From NCBI GenBank assembly GCA_016508695.1, contig VNKQ01000005.1, forward strand, positions 1,860,001 through 1,924,000: 64,000 nt of DNA. Direction: 5' to 3'. Origin of the DNA: Hyphodiscus hymeniophilus. Taxonomy: Eukaryota; Ascomycota; Leotiomycetes; Helotiales; Hyphodiscaceae. The translations under genes and the position numbers were made by a program. Position 1 is the first letter of the stretch. Each line of letters opens with the position of its first letter. Positions 1-11,719 of this stretch are shown one piece after another. The notes below the pieces were generated by a model. The model was given only the letters and a program-made list of their open reading frames with translations, was not told where the DNA came from and did not search any database.

Positions 1-1282
1 ATGATTGGATGGCAGAGCGCACCCGAGAGGACCCTGCTCTGGAAGGATTCCGTAGAGTGAAAAGAGCAAAGTGCAAGCAGGAATGGTAGCCAAAGCGATA
101 GGCTGGATGTGGTAGATGTGGGGTGAGTGCGGTAAGCGACGGGCTCTAGCGAGCCAGGGGGCTGAGATCTTAAGCGAGCTACTAGTGCCCATGACCTCCT
201 TTGATTCGACTAGGAGAGCGAGAGCGAGAGGAAATCAAGGCCTGAAGGAAGGACTAGCTAGATTGGGATGATCGTGTGCTTGTTTGCGGGTGTTGGTGCG
301 GCGTCTGTATGGAATACATTCTGCGCTGTCCCGTCGATGCTGCCCGAAGTAGGAAGGTGGCGGGCGATGCGCTATAAATAAATATAAATAAAGTTAGAGA
401 CGGGATGAGGCTGACCGCGAAATCCTGCCCTCACTCTCCTCACTCATGTTCCATGTCGCTTTCCGCTTTCCGTCTGTACGGACTACGGAGTAAGTCTTCT
501 CGTGTGGGGATGAGATATTATTATATGATCTCCACGCCTTCTGCTGGAAATGGAAAATCGGGTCCGACGATCAGAGGGCTTGGCGATGCCACAATTCAGC
601 CCTTTGATTGATAGTAGGCCAACATCTGCGGGAAGAGTATTATGAGTATATCTGACACTCAGTTGAGGAGTGTCCGAGGTAATTAGAGAATTATGTCAAG
701 CCGCAAATTGCCAGTCGGGAATCCGTAAGCATGCACCTAACACATCACGTGCCTAGCATAGAGTCTGACAGGATTTATTTAGGTGAATGTTGGCCCTTCA
801 TAATAAGCTTTCTTTAAAACCCTTGTAAATGTCGACGATCTAATGATTCCTCATGTTCACGATGTGAACGCCACTAAACGTTATCTGGTCATTTTGATCT
901 AAAAGCTTGTAAGCTCGAAGAGACCTCAATTACCTCTGCATGGTGCGGGATTAAAGCCCAACAGTTCATTCGCAGCTTCCCCGATCTCAGAGCTATACTC
1001 CATAGAACTCATCGAGTCAATAACGTGTGAATCAACGTCAAAGGAACAATTTTGGTCTAATAAGCCACCACCAAATCAATAAGGATGGCGGTCGGACGAA
1101 ATTAGCTAGTACGCAAATCAAGATTGTGGTAAAATCCCTATTTTCGTCGAACCTGGGCCTCCATGCCGTCCGAGGATTCAGAGCTTCAGGTAAGAATTAT
1201 GCCATTTCGTTAATGCTTATGCGTAAAGTACCGCCCGTAAACTCCATCAGATAAGTACATTGATTCATGACGATCACAACAA
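1..1282. other. Intergenic, no gene recognised
   Basis: I see no supported gene here. There are purine-rich GAGCGA repeats near 215-232 and an A/T cluster with overlapping TATAAA motifs at about 371-392. A 68-codon frame follows at 405-611, but it has no recognisable domain and no coding-like composition. The stretch next to 1282 is the 3' flank of the minus-strand condensin gene. The left part could be the control region of a gene outside the window. Confidence 0.4.
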
Positions 1283-4200
1283 TTAGTCACCACCAACTGT
1301 GATCTCAGCCGTATAGTCCTTCCGGATATCGAGCTCCATGAGACCCTCTTGCTTCTCAATCACCAAACCCTTCTCATTTGCCAAATGCAACAAACAGATG
1401 AAACAGTAACTCGTAGAGATGTCGGTCATAGCTTGTTTTGGATAGACACTCTGCAGGTTTTGCATAACTGACGTAAACTTCAGACTACCATCAGCTCCCT
1501 TCTTCGGTTCTGCTTGAGGCGTTGGCAGTCGTCCAGGCGGTGGGGTAGGAAGGTCCTGTAATGATAAGCAAACAGCATGAGTATAGAGTGGTAGGCACTT
1601 ACTTCAGCACCATCCATATCCATTCCCTTCCATAATTCTTCCTTCAACCTCCTGACGTCAACCTTCTTGGCGACTCGAGCATATTGTACGTATTCTGGCC
1701 GAAGTCTTCGGCTTTGAGTGACAAGCTGAGTTCCAAAGGCTCCTTCACCTTCCACACTCTGTGTTAAACCACCATTCAGAACAATGCCCATCCCTGCCAT
1801 ACCACCTTGGCCTCTGTCTTCGGCACCAGGTGAGAAGTGATCTCGGGCATCAGCGAACTCCATATCGTCATCATCATCCATCCCACCGGCCATAGGCAAT
1901 CCATCGTCCTGGAAGAAGTTCGCATCGTAATCGCCTTGAGGTGCTTCATCATCCCCAAGTGCTTCGGGGCCTTCTTTACGAGCCCAGAATGCCTCGTCCA
2001 TCTCTCCATCGGGAGCGTCATCTTCTTTTGGCTGACCAAAAACTCCAGGCTTAGCACCATATCCAATCCTTCGGGTTCCCATTCGAGCTTTTGGCTTAAG
2101 AAAAAGTCTCAAAAGCTGCTTGGAGTTGAAGTGCTTGTCGTCCGGAAGGAGATTCCTGGTCTTGGATTTCCAGTCCTTCTTAGGGAGAGAAATGACAGTA
2201 TTGGAAGATGCAGGAGTGTAGATGCTCTCGGCCAAGGTGGTACTAAGAGGAGATAAGAAGTCGATTTCAAACGGTTCTTTCTCTTTGCGGGTCTTGGTTG
2301 CTGAGGCTGGTTTGTTAACATCCTTGATCTTCCGGATCCGCCAGTGCTCGGGTCCAGCCCAATTCTTTCTCAGAGCTTCATCGAAATAGCTCAAAATGTC
2401 ATCATGTCCACCTTCAGTCTTCGCTCCATGGTCCAACGATACAACATATTCCCCAGTCTCAGGATCAAAAGCTCCAACTCCTATACCCTCACCTTCTTCG
2501 CCATCGCCGCCTCCCAAGCCATCATCGTCATATCCGGTATCGTGAACCCGAACTCGAGTTTCGATTGCAGCGTCTCGAGCCCAAGCTTCTCCTCCCTCAC
2601 CAAAGCCGGTATCGATTGGAAGATCAAAATTCCCAAGCAATCCATCGTCGTCATCCTCAAACCCAGCGGGATTATCGTCATCGAGAAAGATGCCTGACTT
2701 GTCTCCAACGGGACCTGGCTCGGCTGCCTTGTCTTTTTCTTGTCTCCAGTCCTCGGGTGCTTTTAGAAATGGAATATCCATTGAACCAGATGGGTCTCCA
2801 AGATCGAAATTCTTGAGCGACGGGCAAATATCTTGTCCTTCCAAGATACCCAGGTTCGGGAAGAATCTAGCTCCGATTGCATCAACATCGATTTCAACAT
2901 CTTCCTCATCTTCTTCGGCTTCCATCACAGTCGTATCCACCATCGAGTCCGGTTCGATTTCTTCTTCTTCTTGAATGCCATCATCCTTTCTTCTTGTTGC
3001 TAAACCTTCGCCCGATGCATCACCAGCATCGTCGCTGCTATCGAAAACGATGCGACCTTGCGAGTCAATCGCTAAATGGTTGAGAAGTAATCCTTTAGCT
3101 CCTCCTTCGTCGAAGTCTGCCGATGCTTTCTTGAATAGAGGGTCGACGGAAAATTCGAGTTCAAATTTTTTCAGTTGTAAGGCTGCGAAGGAGGATGCCA
3201 ATGTTGCTTCGGAAGATCGTTGAGCCTGGTAATGAGTCAGTCCTCCCCAATAGAGAAAATCCCAGCTTATGCACAAAGGAAATAAACATATAAAAAAGAC
3301 TTGGCTCCATGGAGCCGTGTAAAAGTAATGACATGTATGCTGCAGCTTCAAAATAGCGGCTTTCTAACCGTTACATCGTGTACAGGAGTAAAAGATGAGA
3401 CCGTTAATGGACTTTCTAAATGGTAACTCGTTAAGGGTGGACGGTCCACACTTAAAATAGCGAGACGTCTGTCTTCCCATTCAAATTTACTAAACGCCTA
3501 CATCCAGTGTCTGTGGTGTTCCAAGAAAAAAAGCGAAAAAAAAGAAGGGTCCAAAACATACAACAGCAGGTATTCGCTGGTGGTCACCCACCCAACTACT
3601 AATCTGCCGATCTGAGGCTTGTGTATGGCAGAGCGGACGGGATGCCCAATTCTCCTCAGTCTGTGGTCGTATGTGGCAGTTTTTGACATATAGCAACTCA
3701 TATACCAATGTTTACACTCTGCCGTGGTCGGGCATCGGTACAGACTTCTACCAAACGAAGCTGCTTTCTGGACATAGCCGTCCATAAAGTCCACAAACCT
3801 CTCGCAGTTGACAACATAACAAAATGCTACATTCTTCAGGACATACTTTCCATGAAGATTAAATGTATTCACCAGCAGCAAGCAAAAGGAGTATTTTAAG
3901 ATGTAAGGAAGGTTGAATGCTTACCCTCTTCTTTGGCTTCTTCCTAACCACTCCATCTTCGTCCTCAACTTCCTCGTCACTCTCCTCTCCCTCCTCATTC
4001 TCCCCTCGTCTCTTCTTGCTGTTTCCACTATCTGCAAGACCACTCAGCAACTTGCCAGTCTCGGTAGCCACACTATCGACTCTGCTCGTGTAGATCTTAA
4101 CACAACCATCCAAAGTACAACTCGCCTTCTGGAAGTTGACTCCATCGCCTTCCTTCAATAGAGACATGTCGTGGAAGTAATCAATAAGGGCGAAGTTCCA

Positions 4201-4666
4201 AGAATTGGCAGCATTGATCTTGTTGTCCGTAGCCATCTTCATCCACTCCTCGAAATTCGCCAGAAGGGGCACGCGCTTCATAGGTGTGACTGCCGTTCCT
4301 CCAACCATCATCACTCCTCCTTCAAGTTCATTCTCCTTGCCGGATCGTCGAGGGGTCTTGGGGTTCGATGAGGGAGAGGAACTGTTTGCTCGATCGAAGT
4401 TCGCGAGTTTTCGCATGGGGGAAGCTGCTGCTTTGATCTGGTTCATCTGAATGTCGTGAAGCGCATGGCGCGACTGCAGTCTTTTGGCTTTTTCTTGCGC
4501 ATCGTCATTGAGAGGGATCCTAGATCAAGCATATCAGAACTGTATCCTTGCGACTTGCGAGAGATTGATAAACTCACTTGACGGGCGATTTGAAAGGAGA
4601 CGCTACTGTGGAGCCAGATGCGACTTTGCCATTGTTGCCCCGAGGGGCTTGTGCGACTCTAGGCAT
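1283..4666 (-). CDS. BRN1: Condensin complex subunit 2 (Barren/CAP-H, kleisin)
   Basis: This is the kleisin subunit of condensin I, which bridges the SMC2/SMC4 heads and compacts mitotic chromosomes in the nucleus. Four exons fit on the minus strand: 4666-4579 (reading to 4578), 4519-3925, 3225-1603 and 1555-1283. All phases agree and give 859 aa, a normal length for fungal Brn1. The N-terminal kleisin helix lies in exon 2, with the family segment LLANFEEWMKMATDNKINAA. Exon 3 opens with the conserved ATLASSFAALQLKKFELEFS block and continues through acidic low-complexity stretches. The C-terminal winged-helix part is split by a 47-nt intron. The start at 4666 (MPRVAQAPRG) was chosen because it restores the conserved basic N-terminus; the next in-frame Met is inside exon 2. 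The third intron in coding order, 3226-3924, is unusually long and carries a 5S rRNA gene. The gene is divergent from the exchanger at 5216. The family assignment is very secure. Confidence 0.95.
3518..3555 (-). terminator. Pol III T-run terminator of the 5S gene
   Basis: On the minus strand the 5S end is followed directly by TTTT. After a short G/C stretch come two further T tracts of seven or more, separated by CGC. Runs of four or more T on the coding strand are the standard RNA polymerase III stop. Confidence 0.7.
3556..3674 (-). rRNA. 5S ribosomal RNA, nested in a BRN1 intron
   Basis: The minus strand reads as a 119-nt fungal 5S rRNA starting ACATACGACC and ending GTTGTATGT. The internal control region GTAGTTGGGTGGGTGACCAC is intact, as is CCCGTCCGCTC of loop B/helix III. 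Helix I pairs end to end over nine positions (one G-U). The variable helix II (CTGAGG with CCTCAG) and helix V (CGGCAG with CTGCTG) are also paired, although their bases differ from the Neurospora-type sequence I know. That pattern of compensated change argues for a functional gene rather than a relic. A TTTT run follows at once, then longer T tracts. The gene sits entirely inside the 699-nt intron of BRN1 and points the same way. Dispersed 5S genes are normal in filamentous ascomycetes; an intronic location in a condensin gene is not something I know of. Confidence 0.93.
3688..3705 (-). promoter_or_regulatory. TATA-like elements upstream of the 5S gene
   Basis: Read on the minus strand, two TATATG motifs lie upstream of the 5S start. 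One is at roughly -26 to -30 and the other at roughly -14 to -18. Neurospora 5S genes are known to need a TATA element near -29, so the distal copy is in the expected place. The functional claim is inference from position. Confidence 0.5.
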
Positions 4667-5215
4667 ATTGAAATATCGCGATGCACTTCTGTCGTGAAGG
4701 ATTCGAGTGAGCTGCTGAGCAAGTTGGAGTTTCAACCTTGTGTTTACGCGATTCTTTGTTTACTCCACCTGCAGCTTTCAACGGCAAGCCGCAGCACAGC
4801 CACACTCAGTGCCGAGCCGAGAACCAGCATCAACACCAAACCGTATTACACCACATCAAGACAAGGAGCTGGAAGCACCAGTGAAGTATATATCTTGAGC
4901 TGGAAATACAGTCGTAAATATGTCCACACAGTGAAGTTGGCATTCATCTTTTCAAAAAGCCTCCATACTCCCAAGCTGAATCTCCTCTTCCCACTGGAGA
5001 TCTCCATATCCGCTTATCTACTCCATATCCACAATCGTTTCGTCATACTTCGGACAACCTGAGGAGCGATTAAAGTCTTGGCTGGCAGACCTCCAACTTT
5101 TTGCATTTCCAATGTCTGTTCGGATGTCTCGACAACCCATCAGAGTTTGGATTCACTCATTGTAAGGGCTTCTCGCATCCGACTCTCTTGCATCGTTAAT
5201 TGCTATGCCTCTACG
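4667..5215. promoter_or_regulatory. Divergent promoter region between BRN1 and the exchanger
   Basis: About 550 bases separate the two divergent start codons. I find no conserved gene here. An open frame of 192 codons (4484-5062, +) overlaps BRN1 exons antisense and has no family resemblance. Pyrimidine-rich tracts near 4970-5060 would suit a fungal 5' leader for the plus-strand gene. Confidence 0.4.
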
Positions 5216-8200
5216 ATGCGCCAGACAACCTCGAACTCCGTGTCGAGCCGGCGCATAAGCCACCGAAGATACAGTTTTCGCGCATTCTATCTTACCGTTG
5301 CTATTATATCTGCATTTGCTGTTCTGAGCTTGGTCGCCGATCAATTTGCCAGATATCACCATGGTGGCCAGTATGGGCTTGCGCAAAAACGGGCTTTGCA
5401 AGACACGACGCAACTACTGAAGAGGGACGAGGAGGTACAGACACACGTCTCCTACATAAAACATGAGCTAATGATCACCCTTTCAGTGCCGTCTGGTCCA
5501 TCATGCCGATGACAAGTGCGCCTTCGTCCGGAATAATTGCCCAGACGAACAGGCGGGCTTATTTTCCTACCTCGAACTCTACTATTGCGACCTCCACAGA
5601 CTAAAACCGATCGCATTTACAATCCTTACGTTATGGCTCGGTCTACTCTTCACCACTATAGGTATAGCAGCTTCAGATTTCTTTTGCATAAATTTGAGTA
5701 CGATTGCCAGCATACTAGGAATGAGCGAAAGCATGGCCGGTGTAACGTTTCTTGCATTTGGGAATGGCAGTCCGGACGTCTTCTCGACATTTGCAGCTAT
5801 GAGCTCGCACAGTGGAAGTTTGGCTGTTGGAGAGCTGATAGGTGCTGCGGGGTTCATAACTGCGGTCGTTGCTGGTTCAATGGCACTTGTGCGAGAGTTC
5901 AGAGTGGGTAAAAAGACATTCGTCCGAGATGTTGGCTTTTTCATCGTTGCGACAAGTTTCAGCATCGTTTTTCTTTCGGATGGAGCTCTTCATATGTGGG
6001 AATGCTGCGTTATGATTGGATTTTACCTCTTTTACGTGGTGGTAGTGGTCGTGTGGCACTGGTATCTGGGCCGGAGGAGGAAACGTCGCGAGAGGGAAGC
6101 AGCAGCTCGGGGACATTATTTATCCTTGACGAACGAAGAGATAGAGGTTGCTGAAGAAGACGGGGAGGATGAAGACGCACCCGCTGGGGAACGGTCAGGG
6201 CGATTTAGAGATGCAGAGGACTTTGAGGCTTTGGAACGTGGTGGTAGTCCAGCCTTCAATGCACCCCCAGATGATGAGAGCGACGAAGATGGTGATCAAA
6301 GGATGCATATTGCTGCGGAAATGGCGAGCAGTATGCGTGTCCTCAGATCTGCAGGGAGTCGCAGAAACACAATCACTCCTATCCGTCCGAGTTTAGTAGG
6401 CGCACTAGAGTTCAGATCTGTGTTGTCTTCTTTACAAAAGTCCAGAGGATTACATCGGCCGATCCATCTACGTCGCTACTCGGATGATCCTAATGCCCAT
6501 GACGGGGCATCAGATGTATTACCATACTCGGATAACGAGTCCAGCGTCATTGTGACCTCTGCCCCTGATTATGGGCTCGGTAACCCTAGTTCAGACACGC
6601 CACCGAGACTGAGAGCTGTGTCTATGAACGACGCTGAGGGCTCAAGGCAAATCGACCCCGCTGCATTCAGTGTGGCTAACGTACCCAACATTGGAATAGT
6701 TGCTGCCACTCCTACCTTTCCCACGCATCTTCATGTTCCGACCTCTGGATCGGTCTCCACCGCGCACTCTAGAGGGGCACCGCAGTCACCCGCTGTCTCA
6801 GTTACACCTCCAGCATCAGACTATGGGATTTCTGTCAATTCGTCAAGAGATGCGAGTCCAGCTCCATCACAGGACAGACAAAAATATGAAAGCAGGCTTG
6901 CACCACCAGACGAAAGCTTTCCAGGGGCAAAACACCTTCGCGTTGACTTTTTGAAAGATTTGGATAGTGCGAAGGAACCCCCCAGCCTTTCCCCACATGA
7001 CTCCCCAAAGACAAGATCCAGCGACTTGCAACGCCCCAAACTTGAGTTACCAGGTCCCTCGTCTCGGGACAGCTCGCGCTCTCTAACCCTTTCACCAATT
7101 ATTCAGTTCCCAGTATACTCCGATTCGCCCCTCGCTATGTCGCCACTGCCCATGACAAGTCATGATTCTAAGCCTCCGAGTCTGCTGCTCCCTGATGCAC
7201 GGCTTGCCGAGTCTGAATACACAGACTGTTCGGGAGGTGAACCCGAGAAACCGATCAAATGGTGGCCTTATCGGCTCCTTCCCAGCCCCTATGTTCTGGC
7301 ATCGACCCTCTTTCCTACATTATGCCGATGGCGGGAGAAAACTTGGTGGGATAAATTTATCGGGACTCTTTCCGCACCGAGCATCTTCCTCCTAGCAATT
7401 ACATTGCCCGTTGTGGAATCGGACTCTCAAGATGATGATGAAGAAGAAGCAGATGTACTTACATTATCTCCGGAGGAGAGGACCACTTCCATACCCAGGA
7501 GACAGAGCACAAATCCTCCACTGTTGACTCCAGATAGTCCAACTCTCGAAGCAGAGCCAGAATGGCTTCGATACAGACGAGCAACTGAGCATCAATCTCC
7601 TCGATCTTCACAACGCCGAGGGTTCAGCGAGCATAACACAGCAGCCATCGCAGTGTCTGCTGAGAACCACCATCATCATCACCACCCGCAATCGCTTCCC
7701 TTACCAGCTAAACAGCCTTCAGCGGACCACGTTGACAGTTTCTCCGAGGAGTTATCTCAAGCCCCATCGCAAGATTGGAATCGCTGGCTCGTTGCTGTCC
7801 AAATCTTCACTGCGCCACTATTTGTTGTAGTCATCGTTTGGGCCAACACTGACGAAGGTAACACCAAATTCCTCATCAAATTAGTCCTCTATTCCCTCCT
7901 CGGGTCTCTCGTCGCCTTCGCGATCTTAGTCCTGACCACGACACCTACCAAGCCTCCGAAGTATCGCTTTCTCCTCTGTTTCTTCGGTTTCATCGTCTCG
8001 ATCTCGTGGATTTCCACGATTGCAAATGAAGTCGTCGGCGTGCTCAAAGCCTTCGGCGTGATTCTGGGCATCTCAGATGCAATTCTAGGCCTCACAATCT
8101 TCGCCGTGGGCAATTCATTAGGAGACTTGGTGGCAGATATCACTGTTGCTCGACTTGGGTATCCGGTCATGGCGCTATCCGCCTGCTTTGGCGGCCCGAT

Positions 8201-8516
8201 GCTCAATATTCTTCTCGGAATTGGCGTTAGTGGACTATACATGACGATCACGGAGGCCGACAAGAAACATAACAAGCATCCGAACAAGGAAATCAAATAC
8301 AAGCCATACGAAGTCGAGGTGAGCGGAACATTGATGATCAGCGCCATCACTTTATTAGTCACGCTGGTGGGACTGTTGATCGTGGTACCGTTGAACAAAT
8401 GGATGATGACGAGAAAGGTTGGGTGGGGATTGATTATACTCTGGAGTATTAGCACGGTCATTAATCTGGCTGTGGAAATCACTGGATTTTGGGGTGACGT
8501 TGCGTTCTCTCTGTAG
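5216..8516 (+). CDS. Cation/Ca2+ exchanger (CaCA superfamily, NCLX/CCX-like)
   Basis: This is a predicted membrane antiporter exchanging Ca2+ for Na+, K+ or H+, of the type related to human SLC8B1 and yeast YDL206W. Two exons, 5216-5434 and 5487-8516, give 1082 aa. A hydrophobic segment at about residues 22-40 could be a signal anchor. The first exchanger half carries the alpha-1 motif GNGSPDVFSTFAAM near residue 165. The second half carries the alpha-2 motif GNSLGDLVADITVA near residue 947, followed by GGPMLNILLGIG. Both halves contain strongly hydrophobic helices. Between them is a very long hydrophilic loop rich in Ser, Pro, Asp and Glu, with a six-His run near residue 800. The start could instead be the in-frame ATG at 5078, which adds 46 residues; I prefer 5216 because the hydrophobic anchor then lies near the N-terminus. 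The membrane (vacuole, ER or mitochondrion) cannot be told from sequence. Confidence 0.88.
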
Positions 8517-9148
8517 TGAACTGGGAGCTTTACATTTGGGATAAGCACGAGCATACTGTATCGGCGTACGGGTTCTTTTGAATATCCGGTATGACATTCG
8601 TGCGAGTATTGGGAGGAATGTATTTACGAGTTTTATGGCGTGATTTACGATACCAAGAACATTTGACCATAACAATCGAGCTGCACAATAGCTGCAGTAT
8701 TGATGCCACGCAGCCCACCAATTTCTTCGTCACTAATACAAGTGAATGATGACTTACACAGCTCCTAATTGAAACTGGAAGAATTTTGGAATGGAGCGTG
8801 TTTCTCCGTCCGACGTGCAACAGACCTATGTTTACGCTTTACACTCGGTTTTTGTTTCATATCACGAGTACCTACCTTAGTTCCAGCATCTCCCAGAGGA
8901 CGGATGCCAACAAGCACACTCCGGGGAAATGTGCCTCTTTGGAAGAGTGGGGGTCTCACATATGGGGAGGAGCTAGGCAATTGCCAAATCCAAGGAACAT
9001 GATTCGAAGCCGACGCCCATCGGCTTTTGATGGGCGGCCCATTACGGATTAATAGAGGCCGAGATCGCCAGCATCACTTACTGTGACTGATTGAATTATT
9101 TTGTCAAATGCTTTTGCTCGTAGCGCTTTTTGCTGTTTAGACAACAAT
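8517..9148. other. Intergenic, exchanger 3' flank and next promoter
   Basis: There is no recognisable gene. Several overlapping short frames at 8530-9052 on both strands lack any family signal. The last 100 bases should hold the promoter and leader of the cytochrome b2-like gene. Confidence 0.4.
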
Positions 9149-10949
9149 ATGGCGAAGATATTCGATGCTGCTGAAGGTGCGTTGGGAAATCGAAAGATGC
9201 GCAGTCTCCGAGTACCCCGCTAATCTTGTACAGTTGCAAAACATACATCCGCAGACGATTGCTGGGTTGTTTTATATGGAGATGTGTACAACGTCACCGA
9301 ATTCCTACCTTCTCATCCCGGAGGCTCTAAAATAATACTGAAACTAGCCGGTCGAGACGCAACGTACGTCCCTTCTTCCTTCTCTCAATCGATGCTAACG
9401 AATGCCACATAGAGAGGAATACGATCCAATCCACCCTCCTGGCACCTTGGAAGAGAACCTCCCACCCACCGCAAAACTTGGGTCAATTGACCCCTCCACC
9501 ATCCCAAAACCTGCCGCCGATGGCATCCAGGAAGCACAACAGCAGGAGGGGCCGCCAAAAATGCAGACCCTCCTCAATCTCGACGAGATAGAAGCCGTAG
9601 CCACGAAACAAATATCACAGAAATGCTGGGCATACTACTACTCCGCCGGCGATGACATGATATCGAAGAGTTTCAACAACGCAGTCTATAAACAGATCCT
9701 TCTCCGGCCAAGAGTATTTGTCGATTGCACGAAATGCGATACCTCGACCACTCTTCTGGGACACAAGGTGGGCATCCCGTTGTATGTGAGTCCGGCTGCG
9801 ATGGCTAGGCTGGCGCATCCGGCTGGTGAGAGAGGAATTGCGCAGGGAGTTAGCTCGTTTGGAGCTTTACAGATTGTGTCCAATAATGCGTCCATGACCC
9901 CAGAACAGATCGTCGAGGGTTCGTTGCCTGGACAGATCTTTGGTTGGCAGCTGTACGTGCAGAATGAGCGGAAGAAAAGCGAAGCCATGCTCGCGCGGAT
10001 CAACAAGATGGATGACAAGTACAAGCTTATCTGCCTGACATTAGATGCGCCAGTTCCGGGAAAGAGAGAGCATGATGAGAGACTGAGTAATGTGGGGGCT
10101 GATCTCCCTGTTGTCTCCGGTGTCAAGGCCGCGAACGAGGGAAATCGACCGGGTGGAGGGGGTGTGGGACAACAACTGTTTTTTGGAACGGCGGCAGATT
10201 TGACTTGGAAAACTACGCTGCCTTGGTTGGCAAAACATACGAAACTCCCTATTGTGTTGAAGGGCATTCAGACTCATGAAGATGCGTATTTGGCGGCGCA
10301 GTTTGCGCCGCAGGTTAAGGCGATCATCCTTTCGAACCATGGGGGGAGAGCATTGGATACTGCCCCTCCGGCAGTTCATACCGTGGGTTATCTCTCTTCC
10401 GAGATTCGTTACGAGTAGTGGGCGTCTTGAACACTCTTCTCTCTTTGTGGTCAATCATCTTGATATCTCAAAGAAGTGATACTAACTCCATTATCTACAG
10501 TTACTTGAAATTCGGAAATACTGTCCTGAGATTCTAAGCAGGATTGAGATATGGGTTGATGGTGGCATCAAGAGGGGAACTGATGTCGTGAAGGCGCTGT
10601 GTCTTGGCGCGAGCGCTGTTGGTGTTGGTAGGGCTGCTCTTTTTGGCCTTGGTGCTGGTGGCTCGGAGGGTGTTCAAAGGACTTTTGAGAGTAAGTCATA
10701 CGCTTGGAAACGGTGGGTCTATGCTGATTGCTTGTACAGTTCTCAAAGCTGAGACCGAGACCTGTATGCGACTATTAGGAGTAGAGAAAGTCAGCCAGCT
10801 GGGTCCTAAACATGTAAGTCTGCCATCCTCCATGCATCCATGTCGAAGCTCATCGCTCTCAGATCAATTCGCGTGCTGTGGAAAGAGATGTGTACGACGG
10901 AGATGCTGGTTTAGAGAAACTAGGGCTTTGGGTAAAAGCAAATCTATAG
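9149..10949 (+). CDS. Cytochrome b2-type L-lactate (2-hydroxyacid) dehydrogenase
   Basis: An FMN- and heme-b-dependent 2-hydroxyacid dehydrogenase that oxidises L-lactate or a similar acid to the 2-keto acid. Six exons (9149-9176, 9234-9363, 9413-10382, 10501-10690, 10740-10813, 10863-10949) keep phase and give 492 aa. Residues 1 to about 75 are a cytochrome b5 domain: HPGG places the first heme ligand at His37, and His60 in DPIHPPG is the likely second. The rest is the FMN alpha/beta barrel, with YYSAGDD, LDAPVPGKRE, SNHGGRALD (catalytic His and Arg) and WVDGGIKRGTDV. The protein begins directly with the b5 domain and has no mitochondrial presequence, unlike yeast Cyb2 (591 aa). A cytosolic enzyme, or a substrate other than lactate such as mandelate-type acids, is therefore possible. 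The family is certain; the substrate is not. Confidence 0.9.
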
Positions 10950-11719
10950 AGGGTGCAAGCTACGTATCATTTATATTTCGAGAGTTTACTTGTGGTGTCC
11001 TGCCTTATCAGCTATTTCTGGCCTTGCTGAAGGAAAAGAGGAACTGTTTCTGTTGCCTCGTCTTCGATGACAGCCTTGCCAAGACGAGGCGGAGCCTCGC
11101 TAATGTTGGCCGCTTTCCGAATCTATACACCGTTCAGCTCACCTCTCCTTCTCCTCCTTTCTCACCTTCCAACCGGAACCCCCTTACATGTCTTCTTCCT
11201 CCTTCCGCATGCGAATCGTTTGTTTGCCCTGTTCTTGAAGCCAACAGCAGCCTACGCCACCGACCTTGAGTCACTCATCCCGCGAAGCTACTGCCTACAC
11301 CCTACAGCCTTGTACATAAGTTAATGCTTTCGTCGTCTGTTACGTGAGTCAAGGATGCTCACACAGCTAGCGAGTAACTCCTTGTTTCCTTGTTTCTGAG
11401 TTCTTCGAGCGACGATATCGGCATTACAAATCTCTATTCGGACTCAGCGATGTGATCGATTCGGGTCACACAACCTCAAAACCCGTTACAGGACAGAAGC
11501 GACACCATGTCGCGAGAACACGACTACCCCAAATCATTGTGAGCAAACTCCGTTTTGCCGTATCTTCTCGCCACCACCACTGCAATGATTAGCCTTCGGT
11601 ACTAATATTAACGCAGCCCTCCAACCTTCAGCCGTGTGTCGTCAGCCTCGTTCTGATCCTGCTATAAAGCTGGGAACCCTTGTCCTTTGGTGTTATAGCC
11701 TCGACAGACGTCCTTCAAT
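10950..11719. other. Intergenic
   Basis: No supported gene. A frame at 10604-11269 is mainly a shadow of the last dehydrogenase exons. The stretch 11130-11320 is pyrimidine-rich, as expected of a fungal 3' UTR or leader. The end of the region is the leader of the membrane protein gene. Confidence 0.4.

Noticed and set aside
405..611. 68-codon plus-strand frame near the left edge
   Set aside because: No domain, no splice partner and Ser/Arg-rich chance composition.
3498..3881. A 127-codon minus-strand open frame inside the BRN1 intron
   Set aside because: It overlaps the 5S rRNA gene and its flanks; the apparent protein is a translation of structural RNA.
4484..5062. 192-codon plus-strand frame
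   Set aside because: It is antisense to the BRN1 N-terminal exons at one end and runs through the divergent promoter; nothing in it resembles a family.
7666..7686. Six-histidine stretch as a cloning tag or contamination
   Set aside because: It uses mixed CAC/CAT codons inside a long native low-complexity loop with no vector-like sequence around it.
10604..11269. 221-codon plus-strand frame after the dehydrogenase
   Set aside because: Its first half is the dehydrogenase coding sequence in the wrong frame plus introns; the second half is pyrimidine-rich UTR.
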